This document shows positions 1 through 8,108 of a stretch of 64,000 nt of DNA, piece after piece. Positions within the stretch are counted from its first letter, which is position 1; every line of letters starts with the position of its first letter. The stretch is from Bog-473 sp963836605. GTDB lineage: Bacteria > Actinomycetota > Acidimicrobiia > Acidimicrobiales > RAAP-2. A program made the position numbers and the translations under genes. The notes beneath the pieces are model-generated. The model saw only the letters and a list, made by a program, of their open reading frames with translations. It was not told where the DNA came from and searched no databases. The stretch spans positions 124,001 through 188,000 of the forward strand of contig CAWIKB010000011.1 of the NCBI GenBank assembly GCA_963836605.1, written 5' to 3'.

Positions 1-100
1 GCATGGCCGGCTCGAGGGCGCTGATCATCGGGACGAGCTCAGCCAGCCGGCGGACCTTCTTGCCTTCTCCGGCTTTGAGAACCTTGGTGAACACACTCAT
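1..100 (-). CDS. secA: Preprotein translocase ATPase SecA, N-terminal fragment
   Basis: Only the first 33 codons lie in the window; the gene runs off the left edge. The reverse strand reads MSVFTKVLKAGEGKKVRRLA and continues into a stretch resembling the SecA start, where the family has an N-terminal helix followed by an LxPxxxALE-type segment. SecA is the cytoplasmic ATPase that drives preproteins through SecYEG. The ATG at 100 has no Shine-Dalgarno sequence, but a TAGGAT -10 box lies 9 nt upstream, so the message is probably near-leaderless. The short length limits certainty, but the match to actinobacterial SecA starts is characteristic. Confidence 0.85.
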   Translation of the reverse strand, partial: MSVFTKVLKAGEGKKVRRLAELVPMISALEPAM

Positions 101-109
101 GAGGTGACG

Positions 110-115
110 ATCCTA
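110..115 (-). promoter_or_regulatory. -10 box of secA (near-leaderless)
   Basis: TAGGAT on the minus strand, 9 nt before the secA ATG. It matches the actinobacterial -10 consensus TANNNT. A transcript starting 6-7 nt downstream of it would have almost no leader. No convincing -35 was seen. Confidence 0.5.
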
Positions 116-131
116 CCGGGCCGTCGCAGGA

Positions 132-149
132 CCCGGCTGTCGAGCCGGG
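132..149. other. Perfect 7-bp hairpin upstream of secA
   Basis: CCCGGCT and AGCCGGG flank a GTCG loop, without a following T-run. It lies about 32 nt upstream of the secA ATG, just before its -10 box. It may be a binding site or a weak terminator; no role is assigned. Confidence 0.3.
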
Positions 150-571
150 ACCGGTGCAATTGGGCTGCGTGCGGCTGACCTGGTCTTTGACCCCACACTC
201 GCCTGCGGCAAGGTTGACGTGCTGACACCGGCGGCCCGGGGACGTCGCCGCCCTCGGGCCCTACGGCGCACTCATGGCACGCATCCCCTCGTCACCACCG
301 GCCCCCGGCGGGAGCTCAATGGGCAGGACTTACTTCTAAGCCGCACCATGCTCAGCAACCACAAGTTGCCTTACGTGGGTCGTTTCGCCTGCGACTGGCT
401 TCGACTTGCAACCACAGACCCGCACGCAGCCCAGCGCAGTCTACGACCCCGGCGGGTGGCGCCGCTCCGGCTCTGGGCACGGCGAAAGGGGTGCCATCCC
501 GATGCGCCCCGAGGACGCGGCCGCAGGGCGCGAGTTGCGAGCACCTCGGACCTTGGCCTAATGAGGGCGCC
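150..571. other. Non-coding stretch between secA and carbonic anhydrase
   Basis: About 420 bases between divergent genes. I looked for a tRNA-like T-arm, a riboswitch core and a conserved short protein and found none. Open frames here have no recognisable product and look like GC-driven artefacts. A promoter for the carbonic anhydrase should lie near the right end but no clear -10 is visible. Confidence 0.5.
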
Positions 572-1054
572 ATGACGCAGATCGCCCGCCTCCTCGAGGC
601 CAACGAGGGCTACGCCGCGGCGCGGGAGAACGTGGCCGATCCCCGCCCCGGCCGCCACCTGGCCATCGTCACCTGTATGGACGCCCGCATCGACGTCTTC
701 GCCGTGCTGGGCCTCCACCTCGGCGAAGCCCACGTGATCCGGAACGCGGGGGGTCGGGTGACCGACGACGTGCTGCGGAGCTTGGCCCTGTCGAGCCAGG
801 TCCTCGGCGTCGACGTCGTCATCGTGATGCAGCACACCAAGTGCGGGCTGGCGGGCATGACGGACGGGGAGCTCCAGCGCCTCACCGGGGCCGACCTCGG
901 CTTCTTGCCGATCGACGACCACGCCGCCGCGCTCCGCGAAGACATCGAACTGCTCACGACGAAGCCCTATCTGGCGCCGTTGCGAACCATCGCCGGCTTC
1001 GTCTATGACGTCGAGAGTGGCGAGATCGACGACGTCGTGCGCTGGGAGCGCTGA
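572..1054 (+). CDS. Beta-class carbonic anhydrase
   Basis: Interconverts CO2 and bicarbonate with a zinc cofactor. The 160-residue product has the beta-class zinc signature: CMDAR at residues 35-39 (Cys ligand plus the Asp-Arg dyad), and later an HTKCG motif supplying the His and Cys ligands. Its length fits the small actinobacterial beta-CAs of about 160 residues. The ATG at 572 was chosen because upstream in-frame sequence is not family-like. Bicarbonate made here could feed the biotin carboxylase encoded at 8924, though the genes are not linked. The last codons and stop are duplicated just downstream (see repeat). Confidence 0.9.
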   Translation: MTQIARLLEANEGYAAARENVADPRPGRHLAIVTCMDARIDVFAVLGLHLGEAHVIRNAGGRVTDDVLRSLALSSQVLGVDVVIVMQHTKCGLAGMTDGELQRLTGADLGFLPIDDHAAALREDIELLTTKPYLAPLRTIAGFVYDVESGEIDDVVRWER

Positions 1055-1096
1055 CTCGACCTTGCCGGGCCTGTGCGCTGGGAGCGCTGACTCGAC
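1037..1096. repeat. 24-bp direct repeat across the carbonic anhydrase stop codon
   Basis: GTGCGCTGGGAGCGCTGACT plus CGAC occurs at 1037-1060 and again, identically, at 1073-1096. The period is 36 bp. Each copy carries the terminal codons and the TGA. A third partial copy (GACGATGTGGTGCGCT) follows. This looks like a recent tandem duplication of the gene end. Confidence 0.85.
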
Positions 1097-1108
1097 GATG
1101 TGGTGCGC

Positions 1109-2161
1109 TCAGGTCGGGACCTGGCCCAGGACCAGCCGCCCCCCGGCGTAGTCGAAGACGACCCATCCGTAGCGGATCAGTTGATCGGATCCCAGCAGGC
1201 CGAACGTCCCACCCGTGGAGATCTGACCGAACGGCGCGGCACCGATCAGTTGCGAGTGGAGATCGACACCGGGGATCGACCAGGGACCGCTGTGCACCAG
1301 GGGCACCGTGATGGTGGAGCACACGGTGCTCTGCCGCTGCGCCAGGTCGGAATGAGCCAAGTGCTGCCTCCTCGCCACCGAGCGGCTCACCACTGATTGG
1401 GACGAGCCGGTATCGACCGTGAAGCTTCGGCTCGGTCCGCGCCCGAATCGAATCGGGACGTTCATCGCCGCCTCACCCGACGTCAGCACCACGGTCACCG
1501 GGACCGTGGTGCCGGGCTGGCCATCGGTCACGGTGTCCGAGGGCGGTGGGCCCTGGGGCCCGTGCACCACTTCCTGGCCGCTGGGTGGCGCGCCCTCGGG
1601 ACCGCCTAGGGTCAGGGTCCGCGCCGTGAAGTCGATGCGTATGGCGCCGAAGCGACCGAGCACGTCGGAGCCGAGGAGCCCGACCGGCTGCCCCTTGCCG
1701 CCGAAGTCGGGCAGGCTGGCCGCTGTCAGGGATTGCGGTCGCAGGTCGACGCCGCCAACCGACCACGACGTGACCCCGACCGGTTGGGCGTTGCCGACGC
1801 AACCCACCCCGGCGAATTGGACCGCCGGGCCACGGCGCGGGAGATGCAGCTGGGCGGCCAGGTGGGTGGCCACGATGGACGAGCCGGCCCCCGTGTCGAT
1901 GACGAAGGGGAACGGTCCCTTCCCGTTGATGCAGACGTTGGCCATTTCGGCCACCTGCCCGGCCACCACGCTCACCGTGATGGGCAGGCGCGTCGCCCCG
2001 CCGGCGAGTTGGGTGGCTCCACCGCACCCGGCGGCGGCCGGGGGCAGGGCGAAGTTCACGTTCGGCTCGACGTGAATGGTGGCGGCCTCAATGGTGCTGC
2101 CGAAGCTACCGAGGAGGATGGCGCCCGCCACGGCGACCACCAGGACGAGGCGGCGGGCCAC
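1109..2161 (-). CDS. Secreted tandem retropepsin-like aspartic protease (two DTG lobes)
   Basis: 350 residues. A hydrophobic signal sequence ends near residue 27, so the protein is probably exported. Two homologous halves follow. Lobe 1 has the catalytic-type motif FVIDTGAGSS (D89-T90-G91) and the downstream GLLGSD at 161-166. Lobe 2 has FTVDTGSSQS (D250-T251-G252) and GLLGSD at 321-326. The spacing between equivalent motifs is 160-161 residues, which indicates an internal duplication. Single-lobe retropepsins work as homodimers; here both halves sit in one chain, as in pepsin. Substrate unknown. It starts at GTG 3 nt after the upstream glycosyltransferase stop and is the last gene of the polysaccharide operon. 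A non-catalytic role is possible. Confidence 0.75.
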   Translation of the reverse strand: MARRLVLVVAVAGAILLGSFGSTIEAATIHVEPNVNFALPPAAAGCGGATQLAGGATRLPITVSVVAGQVAEMANVCINGKGPFPFVIDTGAGSSIVATHLAAQLHLPRRGPAVQFAGVGCVGNAQPVGVTSWSVGGVDLRPQSLTAASLPDFGGKGQPVGLLGSDVLGRFGAIRIDFTARTLTLGGPEGAPPSGQEVVHGPQGPPPSDTVTDGQPGTTVPVTVVLTSGEAAMNVPIRFGRGPSRSFTVDTGSSQSVVSRSVARRQHLAHSDLAQRQSTVCSTITVPLVHSGPWSIPGVDLHSQLIGAAPFGQISTGGTFGLLGSDQLIRYGWVVFDYAGGRLVLGQVPT

Positions 2162-2164
2162 GGG

Positions 2165-3103
2165 CTAGAGACCCGCTTCCGCGTGGCCCGGGTCCGGCTG
2201 GCCCGGGTCCGGGTGGCCCGCGGCCCGGCGACTCGTGGCCAGGCGCATGGTGGCCAGGACCATGCGCACACCCAGCACGGCCGCGGCCAACGGAAGGATG
2301 AGGCGGCGCCATCCCGACGTCGTGTGCACGGTAAAGCGCAGGGCCGAACGGTGATGGGCCATCATCATGCGGTAGGGATGGCGCGCCGTGCTCACTCCCT
2401 GCACGTGCATGATGCTGGCCGCACCGGCGAAGCCGACGCCCCACCCGGCCTCATGGGCCCGCCAACACAGGTCCATGTCCTCGGCGTACATGAAGTAGGC
2501 CTCGTCGAATCCCCCCAGCTCCTCGAGTGCCACCCGGCGGGCCAGGAAGCACGAGCCGGAGATCCATCCGGCTTCGATCACCCCGTCCCCCTCGGGGGTG
2601 CCCGGGTTGTAACGCTTGGTGAAGCGGTTCTCCGGCTGGAAGAGGGCCAGGAGCGCGTGGCCCGCGGCATCGGTGGCCGAGGGGAAGCGCCGCACCGACG
2701 GGTACACGCTTCCGTCCTCGTTGTGGATGCGAGGTCCCACCATGGCCCAGGCCGGGCGCGCTTCGAGGGCGGAGCGCAGTGCGGGAAGGGAGCCGGCATG
2801 GACCCGGAGATCGGCATTGCACACCATCACCCACTCGGGCTCGGGTGACGTCCCGGTGAGGGCGGCCAAGCCGCGATTGACGCCGGCACCGAAACCGATG
2901 TTCTTCCCCGGTCGCACCACCTTGACGTCGGCGTCGGGGCGTTCGCCCAGGAGCGAAGCCAGTGCGGTGCGTGCGCTCCCGGCCGCGCCGTTCTCGACCA
3001 CGACCACCCGATGGGCACCGTCGTCCAACAGCGAGCGGACGCACCCGCCGAGCAACGGCCCCGCATCGTGGTCGACGACCACGGCGCCGATCAGGCTGGG
3101 CAC
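2165..3103 (-). CDS. Family 2 glycosyltransferase, rhamnosyltransferase (WbbL)-like
   Basis: 312 residues. Transfers a sugar from a nucleotide donor to a lipid-linked or surface acceptor at the cytoplasmic membrane face. GT-A features include the NIGFGAGVNRG segment, a CNAD metal/nucleotide site, the ISGSCFLARR block and an FDEAYFMYAEDMDLCWR block typical of WbbL-type rhamnosyltransferases. The C-terminal part has a hydrophobic segment that may anchor it. The GTG start at 3103 lies 7 nt after the upstream stop; a longer frame would overlap the neighbour and lacks similarity. Adjacent rmlB/rmlD make the likely donor dTDP-rhamnose, which supports but does not prove the substrate. Confidence 0.8.
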   Translation of the reverse strand: MPSLIGAVVVDHDAGPLLGGCVRSLLDDGAHRVVVVENGAAGSARTALASLLGERPDADVKVVRPGKNIGFGAGVNRGLAALTGTSPEPEWVMVCNADLRVHAGSLPALRSALEARPAWAMVGPRIHNEDGSVYPSVRRFPSATDAAGHALLALFQPENRFTKRYNPGTPEGDGVIEAGWISGSCFLARRVALEELGGFDEAYFMYAEDMDLCWRAHEAGWGVGFAGAASIMHVQGVSTARHPYRMMMAHHRSALRFTVHTTSGWRRLILPLAAAVLGVRMVLATMRLATSRRAAGHPDPGQPDPGHAEAGL

Positions 3104-3110
3104 CCGGGGC

Positions 3111-3890
3111 TTAGTAATCCTTGGCAAAGCGGAATCGAATGAGTGCCGCCAGTGCGCCGAAGCCGTCGCGCCACGTGATCTTCTTGCCCTCGTCCACCTC
3201 ACGCCCGGCGTAGGAGATGGGCACCTCGTAGATCCGGTGACCGCGGCGGAGCATCTTGGCGGTGATCTCGGGCTCGAAGTCGAATCGGTCCGAGACGATG
3301 GTGATCCCCTTGAGCACCTCGGTGTCGAACATCTTGTAACAGGTCTCCATGTCCGAGAGGGTGGAGCGGTAGAGGATGTTCGTCACCAGGGAGAGCAGGC
3401 GATTGCCGAACCAGTGGGACGGCAGCATGTTCTTGCGTTCGCCGGTGAAACGGCTGCCGTAGACCACCCGGGCTTTTCCCTTGAGAATGGGATCGAGCAG
3501 CCGCGGCCAGTCGTCGGGGTCGTACTCGAGGTCCGCATCCTGAATCAGCAGCAGGTCGCTCGACGCGGCGGCCATGCCGGTGCGGATGGCCGCTCCCTTT
3601 CCCTGGTTGTGAGGGTGCGAGATGACCCGCACCGTGGAGTCCTCCAGTGCGTGGAGCACCTTGTCCGAACCGTCGGTGGAGGCATCATCCACCACGATCA
3701 CCTGCAGGGTGACCGGGAGCTCCACGGCGCGCATGCGTCGAATGATCTCGGCCACCGTGGTGCGCTCGTTGAACACCGGCATGATGACCGTGAGGGTGCG
3801 GTAGACGCGCCGTGCCGGCAGCTCGTCGTCATGCATGTCGTTGTCGTCATTCACGTCATTCGTGTCACTCATGTCATTCACTTCGTTCAT
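3111..3890 (-). CDS. Family 2 glycosyltransferase, dolichol-phosphate mannosyltransferase (DPM1)-like
   Basis: 259 residues. Core GT2 motifs: VIMPVFNE, the nucleotide-binding VVDDASTDGS, the metal-binding IQDADLEYDP, and YGSRFTGERKN. This set is typical of enzymes that load a sugar onto polyprenyl phosphate or act at an early glycan step. The first 23 residues are an unusual acidic Asn/Asp repeat encoded by degenerate 9-bp DNA repeats. The ATG at 3890 overlaps the upstream stop (ATGA), the common junction in this operon; ATGs further in (for example at codons 7 and 19) could also serve. Acceptor and donor are unknown. Confidence 0.8.
   Translation of the reverse strand: MNEVNDMSDTNDVNDDNDMHDDELPARRVYRTLTVIMPVFNERTTVAEIIRRMRAVELPVTLQVIVVDDASTDGSDKVLHALEDSTVRVISHPHNQGKGAAIRTGMAAASSDLLLIQDADLEYDPDDWPRLLDPILKGKARVVYGSRFTGERKNMLPSHWFGNRLLSLVTNILYRSTLSDMETCYKMFDTEVLKGITIVSDRFDFEPEITAKMLRRGHRIYEVPISYAGREVDEGKKITWRDGFGALAALIRFRFAKDY
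3822..3890 (-). repeat. Degenerate 9-bp coding repeats at glycosyltransferase N-terminus
   Basis: Units of the form AATGACNTG / AGTGACACG recur through the first 23 codons and give N-D-M/V-type tripeptides. The segment precedes the conserved GT2 fold and is not expected to be needed for catalysis. Confidence 0.6.
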
Positions 3891-4834
3891 GCCCTGACCA
3901 CCTGCGGCGCCAGATACTCGATCGTGCGTGCGATGCCGTCCCGCAAGGCCGTGTCCGGTGACCAGCCCAGCTGCTCGGTGGCGAGGGTGATGTCGGGGCA
4001 GCGCCGGGTCGGGTCATCGGTGGGAAGGTCCTCATAGACGATCGTCGAGCGGGAGCCTGTCACTTCGAGGACCAATTGGGCCAGCTCGAGCACGGTGCGC
4101 TCGTCGGGGTTCCCGATGTTGACCGGGCCGGTGAGCGTCGAGTCCAAGAGCGCGACGAGGCCGGCGATCTCGTCGTCGACGTAACACAGGCTGCGGGTCT
4201 GCGACCCGTCGCCGTACACGGTGAGCGGGACCCCCCGCAGAGCCTGGGCGATGAAATTGGACACCACCCGACCGTCCCCGGGAGCCAGGCGCGGTCCATA
4301 GGTGTTGAAGATCCGCGCGATGCCGACGTCCACGCCGTGGGCCCGGTGCATGGCCATGGTCAGGCTCTCGGAGAAGCGCTTGGCCTCGTCGTAGACGCTG
4401 CGCGGACCGACGGGGTCGACGTTGCCCCGGTAGGACTCGACCTGGGGATGCACCGCGGGATCGCCGTAGATCTCGCTGGTGCTGGCCATGAGGAACCGCG
4501 CGCCGTGACCGCGGGCCAGCTCGAGCAGGCGGCGCGTGCCTTCACTCCCCACGGCCAGCGTGGCCAGGGGCCGGCGCAGGTAGGCCGGCGGCGAGGCCGG
4601 GCTGGCCAGGTTGCACACCGCGTCGATGGGATCACCCGATGGCACCTCGACGCTCTCGCTGACGTCGGTGACCACCAGCGTGAATCGCTCGTTGTCCGTC
4701 AGGTGCGCGATGTTGTCGCGGCTTCCCGTAGAGAGATCATCGAGGCAGAGGACCACGTCACCGCGTCCGATGAGGTGATCGCACAGGTGCGAACCGAGGA
4801 ACCCGGCTCCCCCCGCCACGACCACACGACTCAT
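3887..4834 (-). CDS. UDP-glucuronate decarboxylase-type NAD-dependent epimerase/dehydratase
   Basis: 315 residues. SDR-extended fold with the N-terminal GGAGFLGSH nucleotide-binding loop, the SPASPPAYL block characteristic of UDP-xylose synthases, an S-Y-x-x-x-K catalytic set (SVYDEAKR), and IFNTYGPR. The family converts UDP-glucuronate to UDP-xylose with bound NAD. Context fits: the gene immediately upstream is UDP-glucose dehydrogenase, which makes UDP-glucuronate. The ATG at 4834 overlaps that gene's stop (ATGA); a longer frame upstream is not family-like. A 4-epimerase activity is a less likely alternative. Confidence 0.82.
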   Translation of the reverse strand: MSRVVVAGGAGFLGSHLCDHLIGRGDVVLCLDDLSTGSRDNIAHLTDNERFTLVVTDVSESVEVPSGDPIDAVCNLASPASPPAYLRRPLATLAVGSEGTRRLLELARGHGARFLMASTSEIYGDPAVHPQVESYRGNVDPVGPRSVYDEAKRFSESLTMAMHRAHGVDVGIARIFNTYGPRLAPGDGRVVSNFIAQALRGVPLTVYGDGSQTRSLCYVDDEIAGLVALLDSTLTGPVNIGNPDERTVLELAQLVLEVTGSRSTIVYEDLPTDDPTRRCPDITLATEQLGWSPDTALRDGIARTIEYLAPQVVRA

Positions 4835-6150
4835 CGGCGCCCGATTCCGTCGTACCGGAACCCCATGCGGCGCAGGGCGGCCGGATCGAGCAGGTTGCGC
4901 GCGTCGACGATGGACGGTGTAGCCATGAGGCTGGCGACCCGCGAGAAGTCGACCCAGCGGAACTGATCCCATTCGGTCAACACCACCAGGGCCGAGGCGC
5001 CGGTGGCGGCCTCGTAGGGATCGGCCCGCAGTCCCAGGCCCTCCAAGTCCACGTCCGGGCTGTCGGCATCGGGTGGGCCGGCCGCCACAGTGGGGTCGAA
5101 GGCCTGGACGACGGCGCCCAGTCCGACCAGCCGATGGGCGACCTCGAGGCTGGGCGAGTCGCGCCGGTCATCGGTGTTCGCCTTGAAGGTGAGCCCCCAG
5201 ACGGCGACGGTCGACCCGTCCACCGACCCGCCGCACGCCGTCTCGACCTTGGCCACCACTCGGGTGAGCTGCTGCTCGTTGCTGGCGATGGCCCCGGCCA
5301 GGAGGGAGAAGTCGTAGCCCGCCTCTTGGGCGATGTGCAGGAGGGCGCGGGTGTCCTTGGGCAGGCAGGAGCCACCCCATCCCGGTCCGGGCCGCAAGAA
5401 CTCGAAGCCGATGCGCTTGTCGTAGCCCAGCCCCAGCATCACGTCGCGCACATCGGCGCCCACCTCTTCGCACAGACCGGCCACAGCGTTGACGTAGCTC
5501 AGCTTGGTGGCCAAGAAGGCGTTGGAGGCGTACTTGATGGTCTCCGACGTGGTGGCATCGGTGACGATGAGCGGCGCGCCGGTCGAGGCGAACAGCCCGC
5601 CCACCAGGCTGGCGGCGCGGGCGTCGTCGGCGCCCACCACCAGCCGGTCGGGATGGAGGCTGTCCTGCACGGCCTGGCCCTCACGCAGGAACTCGGGGTT
5701 GGAGACCACGCCGATGTCGGAACGGCCGATGACCCGCTCCACCATGGTGGCTGACCCCACGGGGACAGTCGACTTGTTGACCACGATCGTCCCCGGCGAG
5801 AGATGCTCGCCCACCTCCTTGGCCGCCGCTTCCACGTAGGACAGGTCGGCCGATCCATCGTCGCTCTGGGGGGTGGGCACGCAGAGGAACACGAACTCGG
5901 CCTCCCGGACGGCCTCGACGGCGGACCGGGTGAAGCGCAGGTTGCCGCCTCGCACGCCCTCGGCGACCAGCTCGTCGAGTCCGACCTCGACGATGGGCAT
6001 GCGCCCGCTGCGCAGCGCGGCCAGCCGTGTCTCGTCGCGCTCGGCCAGCACCACCTTGTGGCCGAAGTGGGCCATGGTGGCGGCAGTGGGCAGGCCGACG
6101 TAGCCGGCCCCGATCACCGCCACCGCATGCGAACTGCTTCGTATCGTCAT
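4831..6150 (-). CDS. UDP-glucose 6-dehydrogenase
   Basis: 439 residues, the normal length. Oxidises UDP-glucose to UDP-glucuronate with two NAD+. Visible features: Rossmann loop GAGYVGL beginning at residue 14, the catalytic Cys262 in GWGGSCLPKD, and the C-terminal Rossmann half with VWGLTFKANTDDRRDSPS. It overlaps rmlD upstream (start ATG 6150, rmlD stop 6147) and the decarboxylase downstream, so the three are translationally coupled. Its product most likely feeds the adjacent decarboxylase. No missing catalytic residue was seen. Confidence 0.92.
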   Translation of the reverse strand: MTIRSSSHAVAVIGAGYVGLPTAATMAHFGHKVVLAERDETRLAALRSGRMPIVEVGLDELVAEGVRGGNLRFTRSAVEAVREAEFVFLCVPTPQSDDGSADLSYVEAAAKEVGEHLSPGTIVVNKSTVPVGSATMVERVIGRSDIGVVSNPEFLREGQAVQDSLHPDRLVVGADDARAASLVGGLFASTGAPLIVTDATTSETIKYASNAFLATKLSYVNAVAGLCEEVGADVRDVMLGLGYDKRIGFEFLRPGPGWGGSCLPKDTRALLHIAQEAGYDFSLLAGAIASNEQQLTRVVAKVETACGGSVDGSTVAVWGLTFKANTDDRRDSPSLEVAHRLVGLGAVVQAFDPTVAAGPPDADSPDVDLEGLGLRADPYEAATGASALVVLTEWDQFRWVDFSRVASLMATPSIVDARNLLDPAALRRMGFRYDGIGRR

Positions 6151-7061
6151 GCTGCCCCCTCCTCGGCCGCCAGTGCCCTCACCAATCGAGTCAGACCATC
6201 CTGCCAGTCCGGGAGGACGGGAAGCCCGCTCAGGCGCAGGGACATGTTGTCCAGCACCGAGTTGGCCGGCCGGGGGGCCGCAAGCGGGTATTCATCCGTC
6301 GTGATGGGCAGCACCCTCTCGGCGTCGGCCCCGGCGGCCTCGAGGACGGCTCGCACGAAGCCCCACCAGGTGGTGGCCCCCCCGTTGGTCACGTGGAAAG
6401 TCCCCGGCCGCCGGTCGGTGCCCAGGGTGATGATGGCTGCGGCCAGGTCGGCCGTGAAGGTTGGTGACCCGTGCTGGTCGTTGACGAAGCGCAACGTCCC
6501 GTCCCCCTCGGCCAGACGCAGAGCGGTCTTCACCATGTTCTTCCCGTGGGCCCCGCAGACCCACGAGGTACGCACGATGGTCGACCCCGGCGGGCATTCC
6601 CGCTCGCCGGCCAGCTTGCTGGCCCCGTAGACGGACCGGGGGTTGGGGGCGTCCCATTCGTTGTAGGGGCGGGGCGACGTCCCGTCGAAGACGTAGTCGG
6701 TCGAGACGTAGAGCAGGTGCGCACCGACGGCGCGGGCCGCTTCGGCCACGTTGCGGGTACCCAGGGCGTTGACGGCGTAGGCCAGGTCGACCTCGGTCTC
6801 GCATGCGTCGACGGCGGTGAGGGCGCCGGCGTGGAGCACCAGATCGGGCCGGAAGGACCGGAACGTGAACTGCACGGCGTCGCGATCGTCGACCCGCATG
6901 TCACCGATGTCGGTGGCCAGCACCTCGGCATCGAGACCGGGCAACGGCCCCTCGGGGGCCCACAGGCTGCAACGACGGCCGCCGACCGGCACCTCGCCGG
7001 CCAGGCAGTCCAACAGGTCGCGCCCGAGCTGCCCGTCGGCGCCCGTGACCAGAACTCGCAT
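6147..7061 (-). CDS. rmlD: dTDP-4-dehydrorhamnose reductase
   Basis: 304 residues. Last step of dTDP-L-rhamnose synthesis: NAD(P)H reduction of dTDP-4-keto-rhamnose. Motifs: GADGQLGRDL at residues 7-16, STDYVFDG, and the catalytic YGASK. The C-terminal FRPxx-like region has the usual RPANSVLDN, corresponding to the family's RPxxSxLxx. It follows rmlB by 12 nt on the same strand. The third enzyme, an RmlC-like epimerase, is 52 kb away at 59461, and no rmlA is in the window. Confidence 0.92.
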   Translation of the reverse strand: MRVLVTGADGQLGRDLLDCLAGEVPVGGRRCSLWAPEGPLPGLDAEVLATDIGDMRVDDRDAVQFTFRSFRPDLVLHAGALTAVDACETEVDLAYAVNALGTRNVAEAARAVGAHLLYVSTDYVFDGTSPRPYNEWDAPNPRSVYGASKLAGERECPPGSTIVRTSWVCGAHGKNMVKTALRLAEGDGTLRFVNDQHGSPTFTADLAAAIITLGTDRRPGTFHVTNGGATTWWGFVRAVLEAAGADAERVLPITTDEYPLAAPRPANSVLDNMSLRLSGLPVLPDWQDGLTRLVRALAAEEGAA

Positions 7062-7073
7062 CGCCCGGTGGCC

Positions 7074-8093
7074 TCAGCCCGCCGGCTTTTCGACCGCGCC
7101 CCAGCCGCCCTCGACCACCGGGGCCCGGGCGCGCAGGGGCTCCCACCAGGCCCGGTTCTCGGCGTACCAGGCCACGGTGGCGGCCAGCCCGTCGCGCCAG
7201 CTGATCTGCGGCGCCCAGCCCAGCTCGGTGCGCAGCTTGGACGAGTCGAGCAGGTAGCGGCGGTCGTGACCGGGCCGGTCGGGCACGATCTCCTTGAGCG
7301 AGGCGGGCTTGCCCAAGGTGGCGAGGACCAGGTCGGCGATGTCCATGATGGATGCCTCCACCCCGCTGCCCACGTGGTAGGTCTCGCCGACGGTGCCGCG
7401 CCGGAGCACGGCGTCGACGGCCGTGCAGTGATCGCGCACGTGCAGCCACTCGCGCCGGTTCTCGGTGGTGGCGTAGAGAGTCAGGTTCTGGTCGTCCAGG
7501 GCCAGCGTGGTGAAGACCGGGATGACCTTCTCGGGGAACTGGTAGGGCCCGTAATTGTTGGCGCAATTGGTGATGGTGACCGGGAGCCCGTAGGTCTCGC
7601 CGTAGGCCCGCACCGCGTGGTCGGCCCCGGCCTTGCTGGCGTTGTAGGGCGTGCGGGGGCGATAGGGAGAGGCCTCGGTGAAGACCTCGTCGGTATCGAG
7701 CGCCAGGTCGCCGTACACCTCGCAGGTGCTGATGTGATGGAACCGGCCGACGCCGACCTGGCGGGCCGCCTCCAGCATGGTCTGGGTGCCGAGCACGTTG
7801 GTGCGGAAGAACAGGCCGGGATTGAGCACGGCCAGGCTGTTGTGCGACTCGGCGGCGAAATGGACGATGGTGTCGATCTCCTCGTCGCGGATCGTCTTCT
7901 CGGCCAGCTCGCCATCGCACACGTCACCCTGCACGAAGACGATCCGGTCCTCGACGTCGGCCAGGTTGGGTCGGTTGCCGGCGTAGGTGAGCACGTCATA
8001 GGCGACGACGTGGTCTTCGGGATGTTCTTCGACCCAGTAGTGGACGAAGTTCGACCCGATGAACCCGGCACCCCCCGTGACGAGAAGGCGCAT
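7074..8093 (-). CDS. rmlB: dTDP-glucose 4,6-dehydratase
   Basis: 339 residues. Converts dTDP-glucose to dTDP-4-keto-6-deoxyglucose with bound NAD. Motifs: GGAGFIGSN at residues 7-15, the HFAAESHN active-site block, STCEVYGD, the catalytic YNASKAG, and NNYGPYQFPEK. First gene of the polysaccharide operon running down to 1109. The ATG has no Shine-Dalgarno sequence, but a TAAACT -10 box lies 9 nt upstream, inside the birA stop region, so transcription probably restarts here. Confidence 0.95.
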   Translation of the reverse strand: MRLLVTGGAGFIGSNFVHYWVEEHPEDHVVAYDVLTYAGNRPNLADVEDRIVFVQGDVCDGELAEKTIRDEEIDTIVHFAAESHNSLAVLNPGLFFRTNVLGTQTMLEAARQVGVGRFHHISTCEVYGDLALDTDEVFTEASPYRPRTPYNASKAGADHAVRAYGETYGLPVTITNCANNYGPYQFPEKVIPVFTTLALDDQNLTLYATTENRREWLHVRDHCTAVDAVLRRGTVGETYHVGSGVEASIMDIADLVLATLGKPASLKEIVPDRPGHDRRYLLDSSKLRTELGWAPQISWRDGLAATVAWYAENRAWWEPLRARAPVVEGGWGAVEKPAG

Positions 8094-8102
8094 AGCGGGA
8101 CG

Positions 8103-8108
8103 AGTTTA
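8103..8108 (-). promoter_or_regulatory. -10 box of the rmlB operon
   Basis: TAAACT, 9 nt before the rmlB ATG. Its first three bases are the TAA stop codon of birA. Spacing implies a near-leaderless transcript. No good -35 was identified. Confidence 0.55.

Noticed and set aside
150..571. A small gene or RNA between secA and the carbonic anhydrase
   Set aside because: Open frames lack similarity and no tRNA arm or conserved RNA motif was visible.
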